A stretch of DNA of 64,000 nt, from the NCBI RefSeq assembly GCF_009883635.2, contig NZ_CP026115.2, forward strand, positions 1,488,001-1,552,000, read 5' to 3'. The DNA is from Pseudomonas putida. GTDB lineage: Bacteria; Pseudomonadota; Gammaproteobacteria; Pseudomonadales; Pseudomonadaceae. Made by a program: the position numbers and the translations under genes. The notes beneath the pieces are model-generated. The model had not been told where the DNA came from, searched no databases, and saw nothing but the letters and a program-made list of their open reading frames with translations. Positions within the stretch are counted from its first letter, which is position 1. Each line of letters starts with the position of its first letter. Below are positions 23,009 to 31,230 of this stretch, piece after piece.

Positions 23009-24502
23009 ATGAAACCATCGCTCGTCCTAAAAATGGGCCAGCAACTGACGATGACCCCGCAGTTGCAACAGGCCATCCGCCTACTTCAGCTCTCCACCCT
23101 GGACCTCCAGCAGGAAATCCAGGAAGCGCTGGAGTCCAATCCGATGCTCGAACGTCAGGAAGACGGCGACGACTTCGACAACAGCGACCCGATGGCGGAC
23201 AACGCCGAAAACAAGCCGGTCGCCGAAGTCCAGGAAAACAGCTTCCAGGAAAGCACCACCAGTGCCGAAACCCTGGAAGACGGTGAGTGGAGCGAGCGAA
23301 TACCCAACGAGCTTCCAGTCGACACCGCCTGGGAAGATATTTACCAGACCAGCGCCAGCAGCCTGCCGAGCAACGATGACGACGAGTGGGACTTCACCAC
23401 CCGCACGTCGGCCGGCGAAAGCCTGCAGAGCCACCTGCTGTGGCAGCTGAACCTGGCCCCGATGTCCGATACCGACCGCCTGATCGCCATCACCCTGATC
23501 GACAGCATCAACGGCCAGGGCTACCTGGAAGATTCCCTCGAAGAAATCTGCGAAGGCTTCGACCCGGAGCTGGACATCGAACTCGACGAGGTAGAAGCGG
23601 TGCTGCACCGCATCCAGCAGTTCGAGCCGGCCGGTGTCGGCGCCCGCTCCCTGGGCGAGTGCCTGCTGCTGCAATTGCGTCAACTGCCTGCCAGCACGCT
23701 CTGGATGAGCGAAGCCAAGCGCCTGGTCACCGACTTCATCGACCTGCTCGGCAGCCGCGACTACAGCCAGCTGATGCGCCGCATGAAGCTCAAGGAAGAC
23801 GAACTGCGCCAGGTGATCGAGCTGGTCCAGAGTCTCAACCCGCGGCCAGGTTCGCAGATCGAGTCGAGCGAACCGGAATACGTGGTGCCCGACGTGATCG
23901 TGCGCAAGGACAGCGACCGCTGGCTGGTCGAGCTTAACCAGGAGGCGATCCCGCGCCTGCGGGTCAACCCGCAGTATGCCGGCTTCGTTCGCCGCGCCGA
24001 TACCAGCGCCGACAACACCTTCATGCGCAACCAGTTGCAAGAGGCACGCTGGTTCATCAAGAGCCTGCAAAGCCGCAACGAAACGCTGATGAAGGTCGCC
24101 ACGCAGATCGTCGAGCATCAGCGCGGCTTCCTCGACCACGGCGACGAAGCGATGAAGCCGCTGGTCCTGCATGACATCGCCGAAGCGGTGGGCATGCATG
24201 AGTCGACCATTTCGCGGGTGACTACGCAGAAATACATGCACACCCCGCGTGGCATCTACGAACTGAAATACTTTTTCTCCAGCCACGTCAGCACTGCCGA
24301 AGGCGGAGAATGCTCGTCTACGGCGATCCGCGCGATCATCAAGAAACTGGTTGCCGCGGAAAATCAGAAAAAGCCATTGAGTGACAGCAAGATCGCTGGT
24401 TTACTGGAGGCACAAGGCATCCAGGTAGCCCGTCGCACCGTCGCCAAGTACCGCGAGTCCCTCGGCATCGCACCGTCGAGCGAGCGCAAGCGACTGATGT
24501 AG
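23009..24502 (+). CDS. rpoN: RNA polymerase sigma-54 factor
   Basis: A 497-residue sigma factor. Region I is the Gln/Leu-rich start ([21 protein letters not shown]). Region II is acidic (about 50-115). The core-binding and DNA-binding domains follow, with the helix-turn-helix around [13 protein letters not shown]. The RpoN box [10 protein letters not shown] is at about 474-483. Sigma-54 recognises -24/-12 promoters and needs AAA+ activators. It heads the conserved rpoN-hpf-ptsN-rapZ-ptsO cluster. Confidence 0.98.
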   Translation: MKPSLVLKMGQQLTMTPQLQQAIRLLQLSTLDLQQEIQEALESNPMLERQEDGDDFDNSDPMADNAENKPVAEVQENSFQESTTSAETLEDGEWSERIPNELPVDTAWEDIYQTSASSLPSNDDDEWDFTTRTSAGESLQSHLLWQLNLAPMSDTDRLIAITLIDSINGQGYLEDSLEEICEGFDPELDIELDEVEAVLHRIQQFEPAGVGARSLGECLLLQLRQLPASTLWMSEAKRLVTDFIDLLGSRDYSQLMRRMKLKEDELRQVIELVQSLNPRPGSQIESSEPEYVVPDVIVRKDSDRWLVELNQEAIPRLRVNPQYAGFVRRADTSADNTFMRNQLQEARWFIKSLQSRNETLMKVATQIVEHQRGFLDHGDEAMKPLVLHDIAEAVGMHESTISRVTTQKYMHTPRGIYELKYFFSSHVSTAEGGECSSTAIRAIIKKLVAAENQKKPLSDSKIAGLLEAQGIQVARRTVAKYRESLGIAPSSERKRLM

Positions 24503-24529
24503 CCCCCGGATGTGCCACAGCGTTTGTGG

Positions 24530-24548
24530 GGCAGGTGCAAGACCTGCC
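24530..24548 (+). terminator. Hairpin between rpoN and hpf
   Basis: A 7-bp stem GGCAGGT/ACCTGCC (24530-24536 with 24542-24548) with a 5-nt loop is followed by TCTTTA. It could be a weak terminator or attenuator that sets hpf and pts gene levels below rpoN read-through, or a 5' processing site. Confidence 0.45.
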
Positions 24549-24580
24549 TCTTTATGCACGGGCAACAAAGGAGAAGCTGT

Positions 24581-24889
24581 ATGCAAGTCAATATCAGTGG
24601 ACAGCATGTAGAAGTCACCCAGCCACTGCGCGATTATGTGCTTGAAAAGCTCGCTCGCGTGGAGAGTCACTTCGACAAGATCACCAACGTGCAGGTCATC
24701 ATGAAAGTCGAGAAGCTGCAGCAGAAGGTCGAGGCGACCCTGCAGATTCCCGGCGGTGAAGTGGTTGCCAACGCGGAACACGAAGACATGTATGCAGCGA
24801 TCGACGCCTTGGCCGACAAGCTCGACCGCCAACTGAAAAAACACAAGGAAAAACAGCAAAGCTTGCTGCAAGGTGCAGCCGCCCGCTGA
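24581..24889 (+). CDS. hpf: Ribosome hibernation promoting factor
   Basis: A 102-residue protein of the short HPF/YfiA family (MQVNISGQHVEVTQPLRDYVLEKLARVESHF, then GGEVVANAEHEDMYAAIDALADKLDRQLKKHKEK). It binds the 30S decoding region and helps form 100S dimers in stationary phase. ATG 24581 is preceded by AAAGGAGAA, a strong ribosome binding site; upstream in-frame codons give no family similarity. Confidence 0.94.
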   Translation: MQVNISGQHVEVTQPLRDYVLEKLARVESHFDKITNVQVIMKVEKLQQKVEATLQIPGGEVVANAEHEDMYAAIDALADKLDRQLKKHKEKQQSLLQGAAAR

Positions 24890-24901
24890 TCCCTCTCATC
24901 C

Positions 24902-25366
24902 ATGATCCGACTTGAAACCATCCTGACCCCCGGCCGTTCCCTGGTGAACGTGCCGGGCGGCAGCAAGAAGCGCGCCCTGGAAAAGGTCGCCAACCTGATT
25001 GCCGAGCAAGTACCCGAGCTTGCGATGCAAGACGTCTTCGAAAAGCTCATCGCTCGCGAAAAACTGGGCTCGACCGGCTTTGGCAATGGCATTGCCATTC
25101 CCCACTGCCGACTTGAAGGCTGCTCTGCCCCGGTAAGTGCACTGTTGCATCTGGACGCGCCGATCGACTACGACGCCATCGATGGCGCCCCGGTGGATCT
25201 GCTGTTCGTCCTGCTGGTGCCAGAGGCGGCCACCGATGCCCATCTTGAACTGCTGCGCCAGATCGCCAGCATGCTCGATCGCAAGGAGGTCCGCGATCGC
25301 TTGCGTGCCGCCGGTAGCAGCGAGGCCCTGTACCAGGTTGTCCTGGACGCACAGAACGAGCACTGA
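24902..25366 (+). CDS. ptsN: Nitrogen PTS enzyme IIA (EIIA-Ntr)
   Basis: A 154-residue regulatory PTS protein. The phosphorylated histidine is His68 in [11 protein letters not shown]. It receives phosphate from NPr (PtsO) and regulates potassium, nitrogen and carbon-storage functions in P. putida. The partner EI-Ntr (ptsP) is not in the window. The start is 12 bp after hpf. Confidence 0.96.
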   Translation: MIRLETILTPGRSLVNVPGGSKKRALEKVANLIAEQVPELAMQDVFEKLIAREKLGSTGFGNGIAIPHCRLEGCSAPVSALLHLDAPIDYDAIDGAPVDLLFVLLVPEAATDAHLELLRQIASMLDRKEVRDRLRAAGSSEALYQVVLDAQNEH

Positions 25367-25368
25367 AT

Positions 25369-26223
25369 ATGCGCCTGATCATCGTCAGCGGCCGGTCCGG
25401 CTCCGGCAAGAGCACCGCCCTCGATGTACTGGAAGACAACGGTTTCTACGTCATTGACAATCTGCCGGCCGGGCTGCTGCCACAGCTGGCAGAGAACGCG
25501 CTGATGAACACCGAGCTTTTGCAGCCACGGGTAGCGGTCAGTATTGATGCTCGCAACTTGCCGAGCCATCTGTCACGCTTCCCCGAACTGCTAGAGGAAG
25601 CCCGTGCACGCCACATCCAGTGTGATGTGCTTTATCTTGATGCCGACGAGGACACGCTGCTCAAGCGCTTCTCGGAAACCCGCCGCCGCCACCCGCTGAC
25701 CAATGCCGACCGCTCGCTGGCCGAAGCGATCCGGGTTGAAAGCGAACTGTTGGGGCCGATTGCCGACCTTGCCGACCTGAAGATCGATACCACCAGCCTC
25801 AACCTCTACCAGCTGCGCGATTCGATCAAGCTGCGATTGCTCAATCAGCCCGAGCCCGGCACCGCCTTCCTGGTCGAGTCGTTCGGCTTCAAGCGCGGGA
25901 TGCCGGTCGATGCCGACCTGGTTTTCGACGTACGCTGCCTGCCCAACCCGTACTGGAAGCCGGAGCTGCGCGAACACTCCGGCCTGGAGCAGCCAGTCAT
26001 CGACTACCTTGCCACACAGCCGGACGTCGAAGAAATGTTCAATGACATTTCCAGCTACCTGCTCAAATGGCTGCCGCGCTTTGCTGCCAGCAACCGCGCC
26101 TATGTCACCATCGCCATTGGCTGCACAGGTGGCCACCACCGCTCGGTCTACATCACCGAACGCCTCGGCCAGTTGTTGCAGCAATCCCTGAAAAACGTCC
26201 AGGTTCGCCACCGCGACCTCTAG
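25369..26223 (+). CDS. rapZ: RNase adapter protein RapZ
   Basis: A 284-residue P-loop protein with Walker [10 protein letters not shown] at 8-16 and Walker B-like [24 protein letters not shown]. The C-terminal RNA-binding domain ends [16 protein letters not shown], the family signature. In E. coli RapZ delivers GlmZ to RNase E; in pseudomonads the RNA partner is less clear. It starts 3 bp after the ptsN stop. Confidence 0.95.
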   Translation: MRLIIVSGRSGSGKSTALDVLEDNGFYVIDNLPAGLLPQLAENALMNTELLQPRVAVSIDARNLPSHLSRFPELLEEARARHIQCDVLYLDADEDTLLKRFSETRRRHPLTNADRSLAEAIRVESELLGPIADLADLKIDTTSLNLYQLRDSIKLRLLNQPEPGTAFLVESFGFKRGMPVDADLVFDVRCLPNPYWKPELREHSGLEQPVIDYLATQPDVEEMFNDISSYLLKWLPRFAASNRAYVTIAIGCTGGHHRSVYITERLGQLLQQSLKNVQVRHRDL

Positions 26224-26243
26224 CCCACAGGATCCACCGCACG

Positions 26244-26516
26244 ATGCCCGCCCGCGAAATCACCATCATCAACAAGCTGGGCCTGCATGCCCGGGCGGCA
26301 GCCAAGTTCGTCGGCGTGGCCGGCAAATACCCCTGCCAGGTCCGCGTCGGCCGCGCGCCCGACAAGATGGTGGACGGCAAAAGCATCATGGCGGTGATGA
26401 TGCTGGCGGCGGGTAAAGGTACTCAGGTGCACCTGCTGACCGAGGGTGAGCAGGATAGCGACGCCCTGGAGGCGCTGGTGGCGTTGATCAACAACTACTT
26501 CGACGAAGGCGAGTAA
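26244..26516 (+). CDS. ptsO: Nitrogen PTS phosphocarrier NPr (HPr-like)
   Basis: A 90-residue HPr-fold protein. The active His15 is in NKLGLHARAAAKF, and the DGKSIMAVMML helix keeps the HPr serine (Ser47). It carries phosphate from EI-Ntr to PtsN. ATG 26244 gives the family N terminus; the frame is open further upstream only because of rapZ overlap. It ends the rpoN cluster; lower-GC TA genes follow. Confidence 0.94.
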   Translation: MPAREITIINKLGLHARAAAKFVGVAGKYPCQVRVGRAPDKMVDGKSIMAVMMLAAGKGTQVHLLTEGEQDSDALEALVALINNYFDEGE

Positions 26517-26567
26517 CCCCCTACCTGCAACATCCCCTGCCAATTATCAGAGTGAAATCTGGCGCGG

Positions 26568-26596
26568 TTGTCTTTATACCTATATAGGTATAGATT
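26568..26596 (+). promoter_or_regulatory. Candidate promoter of the toxin-antitoxin operon
   Basis: TTGTCT (26568-26573) and TAGATT (26591-26596) are 17 bp apart, ending 11 bp before the toxin ATG. The palindrome at 26575-26592 fills the spacer, a classic position for a repressor. Confidence 0.5.
26575..26592. promoter_or_regulatory. Perfect 18-bp palindrome, likely TA autoregulatory operator
   Basis: TATACCTATATAGGTATA equals its own reverse complement. It is AT-rich in GC-rich surroundings and lies between the -35 and -10 boxes of the TA operon. Antitoxins with helix-turn-helix domains such as the downstream one usually bind such sites as dimers. Confidence 0.7.
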
Positions 26597-26607
26597 GAGA
26601 TCACGCC

Positions 26608-26979
26608 ATGAAAGCATACAAACGGATCAAGACGCTTTACTGGGTGGGCAGCACTAAAAAGGATCTCCAAGCACTGCCAGAAGATGTTCAGGACATTTTC
26701 GGTTTTGCACTGCACCAGGCGCAGGAAGGTGGCAAACATTTGCAGGCAAAGTGTCTCAAAGGGTTCAGCGGGGCGGGCGTGCTGGAGGTCGTGGAGGACC
26801 ACAACCGTAGCACCTATCGTGCGGTGTACACGGTGACATTCGGCTCAGCAGTCTACGTGTTGCATTGCTTCCAGAAAAAATCCACTTCTGGCATCAAGAC
26901 CTCCAGCCACGACCTTGACTTGATCAAGTCACGCCTGAAACTGGCTGAAGCTCACTCTCGAGGAGAGAAACATGATTGA
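26608..26979 (+). CDS. HigB/RelE-type toxin of a type II TA system (Gp49-like)
   Basis: A 123-residue basic protein with the Gp49/HigB-like core: KDLQALPEDVQDIFGFALHQAQ, YRAVYTVTFGSAVYVLHCFQKKS and GIKT. Family toxins are ribosome-dependent mRNA endonucleases; catalytic residues are not confirmable by eye. It precedes its antitoxin (toxin first, the HigBA order) and overlaps it by 8 nt. Base composition is visibly lower in GC than the neighbours, suggesting transfer. I do not recall this pair between ptsO and the ZIP gene in KT2440. Confidence 0.85.
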   Translation: MKAYKRIKTLYWVGSTKKDLQALPEDVQDIFGFALHQAQEGGKHLQAKCLKGFSGAGVLEVVEDHNRSTYRAVYTVTFGSAVYVLHCFQKKSTSGIKTSSHDLDLIKSRLKLAEAHSRGEKHD

Positions 26980-27292
26980 GATCGAAGAAGGCAGCGGCAG
27001 CGTCTATACCGACCTTGGCAGTGAAAATGCCAGCGAGATGCTGGTAAAGGCGCATCTCGCCAGCAAGATATGCAGCATCATCAAGGCCCGTCATATGACC
27101 CAGGTGCAAGCATCGGCAGTCCTTGGCCTTCCCCAACCCAAGGTTTCCGACATGATGCGCGGTAAATTTCGCGGTATCAGTGAAACCAAGATGATCGATT
27201 GTCTGGCCCGGCTTGGCCGCGATGTACAAATCGTAGTGAAAGCCGCCCCTCGCTCCCGCCGAGAAGGTCGGGTGGAAGTCATCTTCGCCTGA
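26972..27292 (+). CDS. XRE-family antitoxin (HigA-like)
   Basis: A 106-residue helix-turn-helix protein. The HTH is at about residues 36-75 (IIKARHMTQVQASAVLGLPQPKVSDMMRG, then ISETKMIDCLARLG). The end is basic (APRSRREGR). It should neutralise the upstream toxin and repress the operon by binding the 18-bp palindrome. The start lies 8 nt inside the toxin gene after GAGGAGA. Confidence 0.87.
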   Translation: MIEIEEGSGSVYTDLGSENASEMLVKAHLASKICSIIKARHMTQVQASAVLGLPQPKVSDMMRGKFRGISETKMIDCLARLGRDVQIVVKAAPRSRREGRVEVIFA

Positions 27293-27322
27293 CCCAACCC
27301 AAGGTCCCTCGTTCATCCACAC

Positions 27323-28216
27323 TCAAGACATCGCAGTATCCATCACCATCATCAGGCAAAAGCCGATGCACAGCCCCAGGCTGGCCAAGCGGTGATTCCC
27401 GTTGCTGCGCGACTCGGGAATGATTTCCTGGGTCACCACCAGCAGCATCGCCCCGGCCGCACAGGCCAGGCCCACCGGCAATAGCAACTCCGCCATGTTC
27501 ACCAGCCAGGCACAGATCACCGCAGCCAGTGGCTCGACAAGGCCAGAGGCGGCACCGATCAGGAACGCCTTGAACCGGGGCATCCCAGCGCCTGCCAGCA
27601 CCAGGGCTATCACTAGCCCCTCAGGCACATCCTGCAAGGCGATGCCCATGGCCAGGCTATCGGCGTCGGCCATGCCACCACCGGCAGACACACCGATGGC
27701 CATGCCTTCGGGGATGTTGTGGGCGATGATGGCGATCACGAACAACCAGATCCTTGCGGCGATCACCGGCTGATTTTCGGTGCCGACCAGCGCCTCCGGC
27801 GATGCGCCAGAGACCTTGAGATCGACCAGAAACAGACACAGGGCGCCGAGCATCAGGCCGAAGCTGATCAGGCCACCGGCGCCCCAAGGGCTGAAACCGA
27901 TGGCCTGGGCGGCATCCAGCCCAGGGATGATCAGCGAGAACGCCGTGGCCGCCAGCATTACCCCCGCCCCAAAGCCCAGCAAGGTATCGGCCAAGGCCAC
28001 CGGCATGTTGCGAATCACCAGCACCGGTACTGCGCCCAGCGCCGTACCCAATGCGCACAGTGCGCCCCCCTCCAGGGCACGCAACATGCGCGGTTCAAGG
28101 TCCAGCCAGGCAATGCCACGGGCCAGCAGCAGCGCTGTACCGGCCAGCAGCAGCAAGGTTCCCAGCGCCAAGCGGAACAGGCGCACACTGCTGACAGACA
28201 TCACCTCAGAGCGCAT
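27323..28216 (-). CDS. ZIP-family metal transporter (GufA-like)
   Basis: A 297-residue membrane protein with about eight hydrophobic segments. The metal path shows as HNIPEGMAIGVS and ALQDVPEGLVIAL, the HNxPEG pattern of GufA-type ZIP proteins. It probably imports Mn, Zn or Fe. It lies 11 bp after sodA as the last gene of the Fur-box operon, and manganese would suit the Mn-type SOD. The start is ATG 28216; ATG 28201 is an alternative. Confidence 0.87.
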   Translation of the reverse strand: MRSEVMSVSSVRLFRLALGTLLLLAGTALLLARGIAWLDLEPRMLRALEGGALCALGTALGAVPVLVIRNMPVALADTLLGFGAGVMLAATAFSLIIPGLDAAQAIGFSPWGAGGLISFGLMLGALCLFLVDLKVSGASPEALVGTENQPVIAARIWLFVIAIIAHNIPEGMAIGVSAGGGMADADSLAMGIALQDVPEGLVIALVLAGAGMPRFKAFLIGAASGLVEPLAAVICAWLVNMAELLLPVGLACAAGAMLLVVTQEIIPESRSNGNHRLASLGLCIGFCLMMVMDTAMS

Positions 28217-28227
28217 ACCGGGCCGAC

Positions 28228-28839
28228 TCACTTCAGGGCTTCGAGATAGCGGCGATCCACTTCCGCCCAGTCGATCACGTTGTAGAAAGCGCCAATGTAT
28301 TCCGGGCGACGGTTCTGATACTTCAAGTAATAGGCGTGCTCCCACACGTCCAGGCCGAGGATCGGCGTATTGCCGTGCATCAGCGGGCTGTCCTGGTTAC
28401 CACTGCTTTCCACCACCAGCTTGTTCTGCGGGGTGACACTGAGCCACGCCCAGCCGCTGCCGAAACGGGTCAACGCCGCCTTGGTGAAGGCCTCCTTGAA
28501 TGCCTCGAAGCCACCCAGCTCGGCTTCGATGGCCGTGGCCAGCTGGCCTTGTGGCTGACCACCGCCCTTGGGCGACATGACCGTCCAGAACAGGCTGTGG
28601 TTGGCGTGGCCGCCACCGTGATTGGTGACTGCACCGCGCAGGTTCTCAGGCAGTTGCTTGACCGCACCGACCAGTTTCTCGACAGGCCATTCGGCCCACT
28701 CGGTGCCCTCGATGGCCGCGTTCAGGCCATTGACGTAGGTCTGGTGGTGCTTGGTGTGGTGGATTTCCATGGTTTGCGCGTCGATGTGTGGTTCCAGCGC
28801 ATCGTAGGCGTAAGTCAGTGCAGGCAAGGTATGCGGCAT
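28228..28839 (-). CDS. sodA: Superoxide dismutase, Mn type
   Basis: A 203-residue SOD. The metal ligands are His in [13 protein letters not shown] (first), His in GHANHSLFW, and Asp/His in [20 protein letters not shown]. The signature GNQDSPLM and the GLDVWEH context are those of Mn-SodA rather than Fe-SodB. ATG 28839 gives [20 protein letters not shown], the family start. It follows OrfX by 1 bp. The operon position predicts induction when iron is scarce. Confidence 0.94.
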   Translation of the reverse strand: MPHTLPALTYAYDALEPHIDAQTMEIHHTKHHQTYVNGLNAAIEGTEWAEWPVEKLVGAVKQLPENLRGAVTNHGGGHANHSLFWTVMSPKGGGQPQGQLATAIEAELGGFEAFKEAFTKAALTRFGSGWAWLSVTPQNKLVVESSGNQDSPLMHGNTPILGLDVWEHAYYLKYQNRRPEYIGAFYNVIDWAEVDRRYLEALK

Positions 28840-28840
28840 A

Positions 28841-29302
28841 TCAATGGATTCCGTAGGCAGGGGTTCTGGGCGCCAGGTTCGGCGCGGTAGCGAGCTCACT
28901 GGTCTCGGCGCCTTGTCGATTGAGCAGGCGCTCGGTACGCGGGTACTGGCCGTACTCGGCAATGAAACTCAGCAGTTCGGTGTAGGTGCGGCCGCTGTGG
29001 CGCAGCGCGGCATCACGCAACGTCTGCGGCAAGCGCGCTTCCTGGCTGGCCTGGAGCAATCGCTGATGTGCGGCACACAGGTAGTCGGCGCTCTCGTGTG
29101 GCTGGTTCAGGCGCAGGTGCAGGTCGGCCAGGTTGTGATGGGCGATGACCAGGGCGGCCACGGCCTCATCGACGTCATGCCAGCGCTCGAACAGCACCTG
29201 CGCCAGGGCCAGGGCCTGCAGGTAGTGCTCCCGGGCGTCGACCAGCTCGCCCTGTTCGAACAGGCGGTTGGCCGTCTCGGTCGTGCGTTTCCAGTGCTGC
29301 AT
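28841..29302 (-). CDS. OrfX-like hypothetical protein between fumC and sodA
   Basis: A 153-residue protein of unknown function, helical throughout. Two or three degenerate helix pairs ([58 protein letters not shown]) look like TPR units. The C-terminal 35 residues are unstructured. In P. aeruginosa an orfX sits in the same place between fumC and sodA. A scaffold or metallation role for its neighbours would be speculation. Confidence 0.8.
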   Translation of the reverse strand: MQHWKRTTETANRLFEQGELVDAREHYLQALALAQVLFERWHDVDEAVAALVIAHHNLADLHLRLNQPHESADYLCAAHQRLLQASQEARLPQTLRDAALRHSGRTYTELLSFIAEYGQYPRTERLLNRQGAETSELATAPNLAPRTPAYGIH

Positions 29303-29332
29303 GACGATGTTTCCTCTGGGCGCTATGGCGTA

Positions 29333-30709
29333 TCAGATGCCACCAGCGGTGAGCTTTTCCGGATCCAGCAGCGCCTCGAGCTGATCACGCGACAGGTCGG
29401 TGTGCTCCAGTGCCACATCGATGATCGGGCGGCCCTGCTGGTAGGCGGTCTTGGCGATTTCGGCGGCCTTGAGGTAGCCGATGATCGGATTCAGCGCGGT
29501 GACCAGGATCGGGTTACGCGCCAAGGCTTCCTTGAGCTTGCCTTCGTTGACCTTGAAGCTGGCAATGGCCTTGTCGGCCAGCAGGCGGCTGGCATTGGCC
29601 ATCAGCTCGATGCTCTCCAGCAGGTTGCGGGCGATCACCGGCAGCATCACGTTCAGCTCGAAATTGCCCGATTGGCCGGCCACAGCGATGGTGGCGTCAT
29701 TGCCGATCACCTGGGCAGCGACCATGGCAGTGGCTTCCGGGATCACCGGGTTGACCTTGCCCGGCATGATCGAGGAGCCCGGCTGAAGGCCCTGAAGCTC
29801 GATTTCACCCAAGCCGGCCAAGGGGCCAGAGTTCATCCAGCGCAGGTCGTTGGCAATTTTCATCAGTGCCACGGCAGTCGTCTTGAGCTGGCCAGACAGC
29901 GCCACGGCGGTGTCCTGGGAGCCGATCAGCGCGAACAGGTTATGGCCGGGGGTGAACTCGACCTTGGTGAGACCGCTCAGTTGGCGTGCGAAGCCAGCAG
30001 CGAACTGCGGGTGGGCGTTGATCCCGGTGCCCACCGCGGTACCGCCTTGGGCCAGTGCCTGCAGGCTCGGCAGGGTCGCTTCGAGGTGGGCCTTGGCGCC
30101 ATTGATCTGCGCAGCCCAGCCATCGAGCACCTGGCTCATGCGCACCGGCATGGCATCCATCAGGTGGGTACGGCCAGTCTTCACATACTGATGCACCTGG
30201 GACGACTTGGCCTCGATCACCTGAACGAGGTGGCTCAACGCAGGCAGCAGTTGCTCATGCAGCGCGAGTGCGGCGCTGACATGGATGGTGGTGGGGATGA
30301 TGTCGTTGCTGCTCTGCCCACAGTTGACGTGGTCGTTGGCATTGACCGCTTCACCGAGCACGCGGCTGGCCAGGGTGGCAATCACCTCGTTGGCATTCAT
30401 GTTCGAACTGGTACCAGAGCCGGTCTGGAATACATCCACCGGGAAGTGCTGGATGAAGTCTTCGGCCAGCAGTTGCTCGACTGCCTTGACGATGGCCTGG
30501 CCCTGCCCTGCCGACAGTTGCTCCAGCTCGACGTTGGCCTTGGCCGCAGCGGCCTTGGCCAGCAACAGGGCGCGGATGAACTGGGCCGGCATGCGCTGGC
30601 CGCTGATCGGGAAGTTGTCGACCGCGCGCTGGGTCTGGGCGCCGTACAGGGCCTTGGCCGGTACCTGCAGCTCGCCCATGCTGTCACGCTCGATACGGGT
30701 ATCACTCAT
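29333..30709 (-). CDS. fumC: Class II fumarate hydratase (iron-free)
   Basis: A 458-residue fumarase. The fumarase/aspartase superfamily signature GSSIMPGKVNPV is present. The GSGTSSNMNANEV substrate loop and the catalytic-His region TGRTHLMDAMPV are also visible. Class II enzymes need no Fe-S cluster, so this gene replaces iron-dependent fumarase during iron starvation. ATG 30709 overlaps the end of the upstream gene by 8 nt; a TTG at 30715 is an alternative start. Confidence 0.96.
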   Translation of the reverse strand: MSDTRIERDSMGELQVPAKALYGAQTQRAVDNFPISGQRMPAQFIRALLLAKAAAAKANVELEQLSAGQGQAIVKAVEQLLAEDFIQHFPVDVFQTGSGTSSNMNANEVIATLASRVLGEAVNANDHVNCGQSSNDIIPTTIHVSAALALHEQLLPALSHLVQVIEAKSSQVHQYVKTGRTHLMDAMPVRMSQVLDGWAAQINGAKAHLEATLPSLQALAQGGTAVGTGINAHPQFAAGFARQLSGLTKVEFTPGHNLFALIGSQDTAVALSGQLKTTAVALMKIANDLRWMNSGPLAGLGEIELQGLQPGSSIMPGKVNPVIPEATAMVAAQVIGNDATIAVAGQSGNFELNVMLPVIARNLLESIELMANASRLLADKAIASFKVNEGKLKEALARNPILVTALNPIIGYLKAAEIAKTAYQQGRPIIDVALEHTDLSRDQLEALLDPEKLTAGGI

Positions 30710-31103
30710 CTTCAAATCCTTGCATCAGTTCATCGGGAGAAATCGACGGCAGCAGCCGGCAGTTGGCCAGCTGCAAGGCATAGGGCTGCCAGCGCTGGTT
30801 CTGCTCGCGGCGATCGAGGTTGCGCAGGTCGAGCAGTGGGCGCCAGGCCTGGTCCAGGCACAGGCAGCGCCAGTGCCAGGGCAACATGCGGTCGCAGGCG
30901 GTATCCAGCAGCAGGCGGAAGGAGGTCAGTGCCACGGTCCATGGCGACGTTTCGGTGCAGCACACCAGGTAACGGCCTTCGGCCAGGTAGTGCTCGATCA
31001 GGCGCGGCTCGTCGGGCTCGAGCGCGCAGCGGATGCGCCGGCTGAGCCAGCGCCAGTTTTCCAGGTAGGGCAGTTCGCGGAGGACGGGTTTCATGAACAT
31101 CAT
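30702..31103 (-). CDS. fagA: FagA-like hypothetical protein, first gene of the Fur-box operon
   Basis: A 133-residue Arg/Leu/Trp-rich protein without signal peptide or clear domain. It contains CCTETSPWTVALTSFRLLLDTACDRMLPWHWRCLCLDQAWRPLLDL in two parts, with five Cys in all. The name rests on position: P. aeruginosa has fagA (Fur-associated gene) before fumC-orfX-sodA. The start is uncertain among ATGs at 31103, 31100 and 31094; none has a strong Shine-Dalgarno. It overlaps fumC by 8 nt. Confidence 0.72.
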   Translation of the reverse strand: MMFMKPVLRELPYLENWRWLSRRIRCALEPDEPRLIEHYLAEGRYLVCCTETSPWTVALTSFRLLLDTACDRMLPWHWRCLCLDQAWRPLLDLRNLDRREQNQRWQPYALQLANCRLLPSISPDELMQGFEDE

Positions 31104-31116
31104 CGCCGGGTTACTA

Positions 31117-31135
31117 GATAATGATATTCATTATT
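31117..31135 (-). promoter_or_regulatory. Fur box of the fagA-fumC-orfX-sodA-zip operon
   Basis: GATAATGATATTCATTATT matches the 19-bp Fur consensus GATAATGATAATCATTATC at 17 of 19 positions. It lies 14 bp before the first ATG and contains a -10-like TATCAT on the operon strand. Iron-bound Fur should block transcription. Confidence 0.88.
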
Positions 31136-31156
31136 AAGTGATAACCAGAATCACTT
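31136..31156. promoter_or_regulatory. 21-bp inverted repeat directly upstream of the Fur box
   Basis: AAGTGAT, seven bases, then ATCACTT: perfect 7-bp arms. It abuts the Fur box on its upstream side for the operon, where an activator would bind. It is not part of the pmbA terminator (31177-31203). The regulator is unknown. Confidence 0.5.
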
Positions 31157-31176
31157 CAAGTGGGAGGTGATGAAAG

Positions 31177-31203
31177 AAAAAACCCGGCGCGATGGCCGGG
31201 TTT
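31177..31203 (-). terminator. Terminator of pmbA
   Basis: A 9-bp stem (31180-31188 with 31195-31203, AAACCCGGC/GCCGGGTTT) is followed on the minus strand by a T run complementary to 31177-31182. It lies just after the pmbA stop codon and insulates the Fur-box operon. Confidence 0.88.
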
Positions 31204-31230
31204 CAATGTCAGTGGGCATTTCTGCAAAAA

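Noticed and set aside
29333..30715. TTG 30715 as start of fumC
   Set aside because: ATG 30709 is two codons downstream, overlaps the preceding stop in the usual coupled way and is the better start codon.
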